21,515 nt of DNA from Clostridiales bacterium. Lineage in GTDB: Bacteria; Bacillota; Clostridia; Christensenellales; Borkfalkiaceae. The DNA is taken from assembly GCA_003503945.1 (NCBI GenBank), contig DOCD01000125.1, forward strand, positions 1-21,515, read 5' to 3'. A program made the position numbers and the translations under genes. Positions 1 through 5,373 of the stretch are shown here, piece by piece (position 1 is the first letter of the stretch; each line of letters starts with the position of its first letter). The notes under the pieces are model-generated. The model made no database searches and was not told the DNA's origin. It saw nothing but the letters and a program-made list of their open reading frames with translations.

Positions 1-1
1 C

Positions 2-1291
2 TTATATAATATTGTAGACCAGATTTTTGTCGGAAACAGCGAGCTGTCTACTCTCGGTAATGCGGCAACCGGCGTAGTGTTTCCTATATTTATTATAGCA
101 CAGGCGTTTGCATGGTGGATAGGTGACGGTTGTGCGGCGTATATGAATATTCATCAGGGGCGCGGTGACACCGAAAATACTCACAAATGCGTCGGCACGG
201 GAATGGCGATTACACTTTTCGTTAGCGCTGTGCTGCTTGCGGTTTTTTATCCGCTTAAAAGGCCGATTTTAACCTTATTCGGGGCGTCGGAAAACAGTAT
301 CGGATATGCCGTGGAGTATTTTAACATAATCCTCGGATTTTTCCCCGTGTATATGCTTATGAATATGATAAACGCCGTCGTTCGTGCGGACGGTAGCCCG
401 AACTGGTCGATGTTTTCAATGCTTACGGGGGCAATTATCAATATTGCGCTCGACCCGATTTTTATTTTTGCTTGCCGTTGGGGAATGTCCGGTGCGGCGT
501 GGGCAACGGTAATAGGTCAAACGGCGTCTTTTATCGTCAGTATAATTTACTTGTTCAGAACGAAAACATTTCGTCTGACAATTAAAAGCTTTGTTCCGAG
601 CTTTAAAGTGTTTTCAGAAGCGTTAAAGCTCGGATTATCCTCTTTCATTACGCAAACGACTATAGTAATTATTTCGCTCGTCTGCAATATTATGCTTGCA
701 AAGTACGGTGCAATGTCGCATTACGGTATAGATATTCCCATTGCGGTTATAGGTATCGAAAGTAAAGTGTTTACCGTAGTTATTAATATTGTAGTTGGGG
801 TTGTGCTCGGTTGTCAGCCGGTTTTGGGCTACAATATAGGGGCTAAGAATATAGGAAGAGTGAAAAAGCTTTATAGGTCGGTATTGTTTTGTACAATTGC
901 GGTGGGGGTTGTTTCAACGCTGCTTTTCGAGCTTGCGCCGGATTTGGTAGTGGGCATGTTCGGTAAGCCCACGAATATCCCGAACCCCGACGATTACTGG
1001 GATTTTGCAAGAAAAACTTTTCGTATTTTTCTCGCTCTGGTAACTTTTACGTGCCTAATTAAAATGTCGTCGATATTTTTTCAGGCTGTCGGTAAACCTG
1101 TTTTTGCAGTTCTTACCTCGCTAATCAGGGATATAATTTGTTTTATTCCGCTGATTTGCATTATGCCGCTTTTTATGGGAATTGACGGAATATTGCTTTC
1201 TGCTCCGATTGCCGATTTATTAGCAATGGCGGTAACTTCAGTTTTTACAGTAGTGTATTTTGTAAAACTTAATAAAATCAGCGCAGTTTAA
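2..1291 (+). CDS. MATE family efflux transporter, 5' end cut by window edge
   Basis: Multidrug and toxic compound extrusion (MATE) transporter, a Na+- or H+-driven inner-membrane antiporter. The reading frame is open from base 2, well before the first ATG at 77; the residues before that ATG (YNIVDQIFVGN and on) match the conserved first-helix region of MATE proteins, so the real start lies left of the window. About 430 residues are visible against a usual 440-460, so only the first few tens are missing. Hydrophobic segments run the whole length. The two homologous halves typical of the family can be recognised: RADGSPNWSM in the first half, and VLGCQPVLGYNIGA followed by FFQAVGKP in the second. 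The gene ends with TAA before a strong hairpin and converges on the PNPOx gene. Substrate cannot be told from sequence. Family call is firm. Confidence 0.93.
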   Translation, partial: LYNIVDQIFVGNSELSTLGNAATGVVFPIFIIAQAFAWWIGDGCAAYMNIHQGRGDTENTHKCVGTGMAITLFVSAVLLAVFYPLKRPILTLFGASENSIGYAVEYFNIILGFFPVYMLMNMINAVVRADGSPNWSMFSMLTGAIINIALDPIFIFACRWGMSGAAWATVIGQTASFIVSIIYLFRTKTFRLTIKSFVPSFKVFSEALKLGLSSFITQTTIVIISLVCNIMLAKYGAMSHYGIDIPIAVIGIESKVFTVVINIVVGVVLGCQPVLGYNIGAKNIGRVKKLYRSVLFCTIAVGVVSTLLFELAPDLVVGMFGKPTNIPNPDDYWDFARKTFRIFLALVTFTCLIKMSSIFFQAVGKPVFAVLTSLIRDIICFIPLICIMPLFMGIDGILLSAPIADLLAMAVTSVFTVVYFVKLNKISAV

Positions 1292-1305
1292 ATAAAGATT
1301 ATAGA

Positions 1306-1344
1306 AAAGCTCCGTAATCAGGAGTAGCCTGATTACGGAGCTTT
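1306..1344. terminator. Hairpin between convergent genes, likely bidirectional terminator
   Basis: A perfect 17-bp inverted repeat (arms 1306-1322 and 1328-1344, 5-base loop) follows the MATE stop codon by 14 bases. There is no long T-tract on the plus side; on the minus side the 3' arm ends in TTTT. It lies between two genes that converge, so it probably stops transcription from both sides. Confidence 0.7.
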
Positions 1345-1354
1345 AAAGTTAATT

Positions 1355-1387
1355 CCACGGATGGTTTTATTATCAAGCCAACCGTGG
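1355..1387. terminator. Second, imperfect hairpin downstream of PNPOx gene
   Basis: CCACGG (1355-1360) pairs with CCGTGG (1382-1387), extended inward by three more pairs after one A/A mismatch. It lies 20 bases past the PNPOx stop codon on the minus strand. No T-tract follows, so its role as a terminator is a guess. Confidence 0.3.
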
Positions 1388-1406
1388 CTGGTTTGAGCAG
1401 CACCTT

Positions 1407-1820
1407 TCATAGCTCTATCCTTTCAATCTTAAAGTCGCAATAATATTCGGCTTCTTGTCCCTTAAATTTCAGCACACAATAATCAGGATCAATTACGCCT
1501 TGCTTATAGAAAAGCTTATCTCCGAAACGCCAAATTTCGTTTTTTGTGGCTTGGTCGGTACAAACTTGCATTTCGCCTGTTATTGCAACGCCCTGATACC
1601 TGAATTTTCCACGCTTATAAAAATAGATACAAGCTTTTTCATTCGCCAAATATTGTTTTATTTTATTTGAGGAAGTGTTTGTAGAAAAATAGATTTCGTT
1701 TCCGTCTATTTTGCGAGGAGCAAGCATTGCCCTTATTACGGGATAACCCTGCTCGTTTACAGAGGCGATAAAAGCCGTTTTTTGTTCAGATATAAATTCA
1801 TATATTTGTGCCTTATTCAT
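1407..1820 (-). CDS. Pyridoxamine 5'-phosphate oxidase family flavoprotein
   Basis: Small (137 aa) split-barrel FMN-binding protein of the PNPOx-like group that includes general stress protein 26 and many uncharacterised clostridial reductases. The family pattern is clear: an N-terminal helix, then FIASVNEQGYPVIRAML, a strand with IYFSTNTSSNKIKQYLAN, ACIYFYKRG, and the GVAITGEMQV strand. It is short, without the C-terminal part of true PdxH, so pyridoxal phosphate synthesis is unlikely; a flavin- or F420-type redox role is more probable, substrate unknown. The ATG at 1820 has an AAAGGT ribosome site 7 bases upstream and a fair promoter at 1859-1887. It is a single-gene unit that converges on the MATE gene. 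Confidence 0.85.
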   Translation of the reverse strand: MNKAQIYEFISEQKTAFIASVNEQGYPVIRAMLAPRKIDGNEIYFSTNTSSNKIKQYLANEKACIYFYKRGKFRYQGVAITGEMQVCTDQATKNEIWRFGDKLFYKQGVIDPDYCVLKFKGQEAEYYCDFKIERIEL

Positions 1821-1858
1821 TGTTTACCTTTCATTAAGCTTCTGTATAATTTATAATA

Positions 1859-1887
1859 ATTTTATCATAAAAAGTGACCGAAATCAA
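1859..1887 (-). promoter_or_regulatory. Putative sigma-A promoter of the PNPOx gene
   Basis: On the minus strand TTGATT (1882-1887), a 17-base spacer, then TAAAAT (1859-1864). The predicted start lies about 30 bases upstream of the ATG. The surrounding region is AT-rich. Recognised by eye only. Confidence 0.45.
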
Positions 1888-1910
1888 TGATTATGGTAGT
1901 CGCACCTCGG

Positions 1911-2066
1911 TTAAATTAAATTCTTGATAAAAGTTACGGTATCGCTATCAATATCTACGCGCGTTTTATAGCCCACAGCCATCCAACTCGAAGCGTAAGA
2001 GTGTGTTTCTTCGGATTTAATTGACTTGGTGCACTCAACAGGAGTTGCGCCTTTAGCGGCGCGCAC
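1911..2066 (-). pseudogene. Possible 3' remnant of an unknown gene
   Basis: A minus-strand frame closes with TAA at 1911-1913 and is open back to a possible GTG at 2064-2066 (51 codons). The last 30 or so residues (SSWMAVGYKTRVDID, then TVTFIKNLI) look like ordinary protein, while the upstream part runs through the inverted-repeat structure at 2033-2145 and hits a stop soon after. It could be the tail of a host gene cut by the neighbouring mobile element. I do not recognise the family, no ribosome site is visible, and it could be chance. Confidence 0.2.
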
Positions 2067-2145
2067 GGTTGACAGCCCAAGTCAAGGGCTGTCAGTCTGC
2101 GGTAGAGCCCGCAGACCGAGCCTTCCCTCAACTCCTGTAATGAGT
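2033..2145. other. Cloverleaf-like nested inverted repeats (four-way junction)
   Basis: A closing stem (ACTCA 2033-2037 with TGAGT 2141-2145, then 10 bp 2038-2047 with 2129-2138, separated by a 2-base bulge) encloses three consecutive hairpins: 2048-2051/2058-2061 (4 bp), 2070-2078/2086-2094 (9 bp, perfect) and 2095-2102/2109-2116 (8 bp, perfect). The last two abut with no base between them. Several perfect helices nested in about 110 bases are not expected by chance. It sits just beyond the terminator of the recombinase gene. It may be a structured RNA, a DNA cruciform or a recombination or transfer site; the sequence does not decide between these. Confidence 0.6.
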
Positions 2146-2148
2146 TAC

Positions 2149-2188
2149 AAAAAAATAATTACTGACTGTGCAGAAGCACGGTCAGTAA
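2149..2188 (-). terminator. Intrinsic terminator of the minus-strand recombinase
   Basis: On the minus strand a 13-bp stem with one G-U pair (arms 2176-2188 and 2159-2171, loop of 4) is followed by TTATTTTTTTG. The recombinase stop codon TGA (2182-2184) lies inside the first arm, so termination comes right after translation stops. Confidence 0.75.
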
Positions 2189-3666
2189 CTATGGTGCACC
2201 ATAGACGATAAAGGTTGAACCTTTAATTCGTCAATAGCCTTGTCGTTATCGGCAAGGCTTATTTCTTTAATTTCCTTGTCGTTGCCAAAAGTAAGGTATG
2301 TAATGATGTGGTCGTCATAAACAAACACTTTGTAAACAAGGTTGTCAATGAGTAGTTTTTGATATTCCTTGTCGTTCGGGTCGCCTTTTAGCATTTCGGC
2401 AATAAAGTCAATGATTTTCTCTTTCGTTTGTTTCTCACCCCGTTCAAGCTCAATTTGCGCCTTGCTTGCCGATAGGTCTTTTATCAGAATTTCTATCTCT
2501 TGCATTTTCTTTTCAATATTCGCCCGTAGCATATCGTTCCGCGCCAGTATAAAAGCGTTTGTAAGTTGTGCCGCCTCGTCTTGCGCGTGTCGTATTCGCG
2601 CCTCTATGCTCCGTAAACTGCTTTCGCCCGTGCGTTGTTCGTAGTAGTTTATCGTGTCTTGTGCGGCAATTTCGGCGTTTTCCCGTCTGCTCAAAAACTC
2701 GTAAACCGCGTTCGCAACCGTAAATTCAAGCGTGTTTTTGTTCTCGCTCGATTTATGGCAACCGCCTTTTCGCTTGCTGTGGCAAATGTAGTAATAGTGT
2801 TTTTGCCCTGTGTGGCTCGTACCGCCGCCCGCCGTCATACTGTCGCCGCAATAGCCGCAAAAGGCTTTTCCCGTCAAAATGTACGGCTCAACCGCCGAAT
2901 TTGCTCCCGCTAAAATCTTGTTCTTTTCAAGCCGCTTTTGCACCGCTGCAAAAGTGGCTTTGTCTATAATGGCGGGGTATGTATGGTCGCAAACTCTCGT
3001 TCCGTGCATACAGTCGCCCGTGTATTTGCGGTTAGATAACCAGTTTTCAAACGTGCGGAATTTGAACGGCTTGCCCCTGTAAAGAACGTGCCGCTTGTTC
3101 AACTCGTCCGCGATTTCCTTTTTCGGCGTTCCGTGCGCGTATTCCGTGAATATGTAGCGGACTACTTCGGCTTGCTCCTCGTCTATGGCTACACGGTGTA
3201 TAATGCCCTTGTTGCCGCGCTTGTCGGTGTCAATGAGCTTGTACCCGTAAATGAGCTTGCCGCCGCAATACGTTCCGTTTTTCACGCTTGTGTCAAGCCC
3301 GTCGTGTACGCGCTTGGAAAGGCGTTGCGAATACTTTTCGTCGTTCCACTCCAAAAACATTTCGTAGAATTCGCCGCCCTCGTCGTCGCTGATGGGCTGG
3401 GTAGCCGAAACAACTTTGATACCGTAATCACGTCGTAACATTTCTTTGTATAAAATGCTGTCGTGTCTGTTGCGTGCGAAACGGTCAAACATATATACGA
3501 TTATGTATTGAAACGTGCCGCTGGCGGCGTCCTTTATCATACGCTGAAACGACGGACGGCTGTCGTTCGTTCCCGTCTTTGCCTTTTCGGGGTAAATGTT
3601 CAGAACATTGTAGCCTTGACTTTCGGCATATTCGCGACAAATGCGGACTTGCCCCTCGATAGTCAT
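2182..3666 (-). CDS. Large serine recombinase, N-terminally truncated
   Basis: Site-specific recombinase of the large serine integrase/transposase type. From the first ATG (494 codons): resolvase catalytic domain remainder at residues 1-125, with EGQ near the start and DRFARNR (61-67) carrying the active-site arginines; recombinase domain about 130-250; zinc ribbon with Cys270, Cys273, Cys295 and Cys303; coiled coil about 345-420; C-terminal tail ending in a palindrome. The first 10-20 residues of the family, with the Y-x-R-[FVY]-S nucleophile serine, are missing. Homology runs back three codons before the ATG (QNE, to 3675) and then stops, with an in-frame TGA three codons further upstream. 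There is no ribosome site at the ATG. It is almost certainly inactive as it stands. The break meets a second recombinase in opposite orientation. Confidence 0.85.
   Translation of the reverse strand: MTIEGQVRICREYAESQGYNVLNIYPEKAKTGTNDSRPSFQRMIKDAASGTFQYIIVYMFDRFARNRHDSILYKEMLRRDYGIKVVSATQPISDDEGGEFYEMFLEWNDEKYSQRLSKRVHDGLDTSVKNGTYCGGKLIYGYKLIDTDKRGNKGIIHRVAIDEEQAEVVRYIFTEYAHGTPKKEIADELNKRHVLYRGKPFKFRTFENWLSNRKYTGDCMHGTRVCDHTYPAIIDKATFAAVQKRLEKNKILAGANSAVEPYILTGKAFCGYCGDSMTAGGGTSHTGQKHYYYICHSKRKGGCHKSSENKNTLEFTVANAVYEFLSRRENAEIAAQDTINYYEQRTGESSLRSIEARIRHAQDEAAQLTNAFILARNDMLRANIEKKMQEIEILIKDLSASKAQIELERGEKQTKEKIIDFIAEMLKGDPNDKEYQKLLIDNLVYKVFVYDDHIITYLTFGNDKEIKEISLADNDKAIDELKVQPLSSMVHHSY
2189..2204. 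repeat. 16-bp perfect palindrome at recombinase 3' end
   Basis: CTATGGTGCACCATAG is its own reverse complement and encodes the last codons of the recombinase. It abuts the terminator hairpin. Part of it (TGGTGCAC) recurs at 2027-2034 beside the cloverleaf-like structure. It might be a protein-binding or crossover site; that is a guess. Confidence 0.55.
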
Positions 3667-3674
3667 TTCGTTTT

Positions 3675-3908
3675 GCCCGTTTCAGTTCACACAGTCAGAA
3701 CGAGCAGTCTATTGAGGGACAGTTGGCAGAGTGCCACGCTTTTGCACAGCGGAGCGACTTGCGCATAGTCCACGAGTACATAGACCGCGCCTTGACGGGA
3801 ACGACGGACAAACGCCCCGACTTCTTGCAAATGATAGAGGACAGCAAGCGCAAAGGCTTTCAGTACGTTATCGTTTACCAGCTTGACCGCTTTGCGCGTA
3901 ACCGCTAG
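3675..3908 (+). pseudogene. N-terminal fragment of a second serine recombinase
   Basis: Read on the plus strand from 3675, the frame gives ARFSSHSQNEQSIEGQ, a resolvase-domain core, and then VIVYQLDRFARNR before a TAG stop at 3906-3908. This is residues of about 6 to 85 of a typical clostridial recombinase of the ARFSSxxQNE type. It holds the expected nucleophile serine (ARFS) and the active-site arginines, but has no start codon and no recombinase, zinc-ribbon or C-terminal domain. It is not a copy of the minus-strand gene: the two share only family-level similarity. It points away from that gene, and homology in both begins within a few bases of 3675. It is non-functional debris. Confidence 0.85.
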
Positions 3909-3952
3909 AACAAGGCATCAATGCAATTTATAGCGACGGGCCAGTTCACACA
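3683..3952. repeat. 11-bp direct repeat flanking the recombinase fragment
   Basis: CAGTTCACACA occurs at 3683-3693, inside the start of the recombinase fragment, and again at 3942-3952, upstream of the small membrane-protein gene. The copies are 259 bases apart in the same orientation. It could mark an end joint of a deletion or insertion. An 11-mer repeat this close is uncommon but not decisive. Confidence 0.3.
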
Positions 3953-3982
3953 AAAAAATCTAAAAAATAAGGAGACAACCCC

Positions 3983-4441
3983 ATGGAAGAATTGATCATC
4001 GACTTCATAAAAACATACGGCCTGCCGCTTGCCGGCATAGCGCTCGCTGGCGTCGTTCTGCTCTGCATCCTGAAATACGGCAACGTATTCAGCAAGCTCG
4101 AGGAAAATGTGCGCCACTGGATCTATCTGGCGATCGCGGTCGGCTTCTCACTCATAGCTGCCGCCATCTACTTGCTGGCGACGAAGCAATTCGCGGCCGA
4201 GTATTACTTCGCCCTCGCTGGTGCTATCTTCACTCTGGATCAGGCAATATACGCAACAATTAAGGCGACGCCTCTCGGTGATTTATTGAGCAAAGCGTTC
4301 GATGCCATGTTCTCGAAAATTAAGAAACCCACCGCCGAACAGATCACTGAAACGCCGGAAGCAGACAAAACACCCACGGAAACCGCCGAAAAAGGCGCCA
4401 CAACGCCTGAAAGCAATGACAGCGACCAAGTAAACGAATAA
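3983..4441 (+). CDS. Small three-helix membrane protein, holin-like, unknown function
   Basis: 152 residues. Three hydrophobic segments at about 13-31, 46-65 and 73-93 are followed by a hydrophilic, acidic and Thr/Pro-rich tail (about 114-152). An AAGGAG ribosome site (3969-3974) stands 8 bases before the ATG, and a strong terminator follows the stop, so it is a complete single-gene unit. Size and layout fit a phage holin or another small envelope protein, but I do not recognise the family. It lies between recombinase debris and a tRNA gene, a usual place for phage remnants. Its codons (many ATC, CTC, CTG) look different from the AT-richer genes to the left, which supports separate origin. 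Function is not assigned. Confidence 0.7.
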   Translation: MEELIIDFIKTYGLPLAGIALAGVVLLCILKYGNVFSKLEENVRHWIYLAIAVGFSLIAAAIYLLATKQFAAEYYFALAGAIFTLDQAIYATIKATPLGDLLSKAFDAMFSKIKKPTAEQITETPEADKTPTETAEKGATTPESNDSDQVNE

Positions 4442-4446
4442 CAATA

Positions 4447-4495
4447 AAAGCCCGCAGACGGTCAAACACGCCGTCCTGCGGGCTTTTTCTTTTTT
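4447..4495. terminator. Strong intrinsic terminator after the membrane-protein gene
   Basis: Arms 4449-4461 and 4471-4484 form a 13-bp GC-rich stem with one bulged C (4475) and a 9-base loop, followed by TTTTTCTTTTTT. On the minus strand the stem is followed by TTTTATT, so it can also end the leftward tRNA transcript. Confidence 0.85.
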
Positions 4496-4584
4496 GTCTG
4501 ACGGCTATGCGCCGTACAGAGGAATTGAGGCGACGAACCCTGTACTGCATACAAACAGCTCCCAGTGTTCGGATACGCCTCCTG

Positions 4585-4660
4585 TGGTGGAGATAAGGGG
4601 ATTCGAACCCCTGACCTATACGTTGCGAACGTATCGCGCTACCAACTGTGCTATATCCCC
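4585..4660 (-). tRNA. tRNA-Ala (anticodon CGC)
   Basis: The minus strand folds into a full cloverleaf of 76 bases with encoded CCA. The acceptor stem GGGGATA/TATCTCC contains the G3-U70 pair that marks alanine tRNAs. The anticodon arm is ATACG-TTCGCAA-CGTAT, giving CGC (reads GCG). The T arm has GGTTCGAATCC. Discriminator base is A. The D stem has one weak pair. Confidence 0.92.
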
Positions 4661-4704
4661 TCGTATGCTTACGCATCGGTACGACGCGGCAAACTGCGCT
4701 TATA

Positions 4705-4726
4705 ACGATTTATTAAAATAAATCGT
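4705..4726. repeat. AT-rich hairpin between the two tRNA genes
   Basis: ACGATTTATT (4705-4714) pairs with AATAAATCGT (4717-4726) with only two bases between, a near-perfect palindrome. It is part of the tRNA-Val/tRNA-Ala spacer and may be an RNA processing hairpin. No T-tract follows. Confidence 0.4.
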
Positions 4727-4752
4727 ATTATCGCTTCGTTGCCGCTCCTCTT

Positions 4753-4781
4753 CCTAAAAATTTGCTTTACAAATTTTTAGG
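4753..4781. repeat. 12-bp hairpin in the tRNA spacer
   Basis: CCTAAAAATTTG (4753-4764) and CAAATTTTTAGG (4770-4781) pair perfectly around a 5-base loop, downstream of tRNA-Val on the minus strand. It could be a processing site or weak terminator; the run of T lies inside the stem, not after it. Confidence 0.45.
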
Positions 4782-4806
4782 AGTTTAAAAATAATGCATA
4801 ATTGAA

Positions 4807-4883
<77 letters not shown>

Positions 4884-4947
4884 GTATTTTCTTTTGCTTG
4901 CTTGAATTGTCAAGCTTCTCGTTCGGCGTAAGGCATTCTCGGCTCGT

Positions 4948-4974
4948 CGCTCTAACCAACTGAGCTATGCCCCC
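4948..4974 (-). pseudogene. tRNA 5'-half fragment in the leader of the tRNA operon
   Basis: These 27 bases are identical to the first 27 bases of tRNA-Val (acceptor 5' strand plus D arm), and the match extends one base upstream of the tRNA (28 bp, 4948-4975 against 4857-4884). What follows is not an anticodon arm, so this is half a tRNA. It lies between the promoter at 5008-5036 and the intact tRNA-Val, so it should be transcribed. Confidence 0.8.
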
Positions 4975-5007
4975 GATAAATAATAACTGTAAATATCAAG
5001 CTATTGT

Positions 5008-5036
5008 ATTATAACAGCTTTTTTTTCGCATTGCAA
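5008..5036 (-). promoter_or_regulatory. Near-consensus promoter of the tRNA operon
   Basis: On the minus strand TTGCAA (5031-5036), a 17-base spacer and a perfect TATAAT (5008-5013). The predicted start, near 5001, lies about 26 bases before the tRNA fragment and 118 before tRNA-Val. Confidence 0.75.
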
Positions 5037-5066
5037 GCAATTACGGCGTTTTTTTCAAATATACCG

Positions 5067-5095
5067 TTGCGTTTTACGAATAAAAATGCTACACT
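5067..5095 (+). promoter_or_regulatory. Putative promoter of the ferredoxin gene
   Basis: TTGCGT (5067-5072), a 17-base spacer and TACACT (5090-5095), about 42 bases upstream of the ATG at 5138. It is divergent from the tRNA promoter and the two do not overlap. Confidence 0.55.
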
Positions 5096-5137
5096 TAAAA
5101 AGCAAGGTCGTTTAAAAATTTAAAGAGGTAAAAATTT

Positions 5138-5332
5138 ATGACAAAGCAATTAAAAATCATTAAAGAAAACTGTCCGCAAAACCATAAGTGCCCCGCCGTA
5201 AAAGTGTGCCCCGTCGGCGCGCTTTCGCAGGCAGAACACGAAGCGCCGCTTATCAACCACGACAAGTGTATACGCTGCGGCAAGTGCGCTGCGTTCTGCC
5301 CGAAAAAGGCGCTTGTACTCGAATCGAACTAA
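5138..5332 (+). CDS. Small 4Fe-4S ferredoxin-type protein
   Basis: 64-residue iron-sulphur protein, an electron carrier or a stand-alone ferredoxin domain in the cytoplasm. The C-terminal motif is standard: C44-x2-C47-x2-C50-x3-C54-P. The N-terminal half is unusual: C12-x5-C18-x5-C24-P in place of CxxCxxC. That leaves seven cysteines where a two-cluster ferredoxin has eight, so one cluster may be [3Fe-4S] or have a non-cysteine ligand. The start has AGAGG (5124-5128) nine bases upstream. It is monocistronic, with its own promoter and a bidirectional terminator that it shares with the converging esterase gene. Confidence 0.88.
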   Translation: MTKQLKIIKENCPQNHKCPAVKVCPVGALSQAEHEAPLINHDKCIRCGKCAAFCPKKALVLESN

Positions 5333-5338
5333 AAAATC

Positions 5339-5373
5339 AGCGGAGAGCGTTTAAAACGCCCTCCGCTCTTTTT
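5339..5373. terminator. Bidirectional terminator between ferredoxin and esterase genes
   Basis: AGCGGAG (5339-5345) pairs with CTCCGCT (5361-5367), continued by GCG/CGC across a one-base mismatch. TTTTT follows on the plus strand and a run of six A precedes it (T-run on the minus strand). It overlaps the last bases of the esterase gene and serves both convergent genes. Confidence 0.88.

Noticed and set aside
2026..2211. Plus-strand open frame of 61 codons across the structured element
   Set aside because: It is built from the arms of inverted repeats and the recombinase terminator, without a ribosome site or protein-like composition.
4585..4660. tRNA-Ala 3' end as attB with a second copy marking an element border
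   Set aside because: I saw no copy of the tRNA 3' end (GGGGATTCGAACC on the plus strand) at the other side of the recombinase debris.
4494..4721. Plus-strand open frame of 75 codons containing RGFEPLT
   Set aside because: It reads the antisense of tRNA-Ala; GFEPLT-like peptides are the usual false product of tRNA 3' halves.
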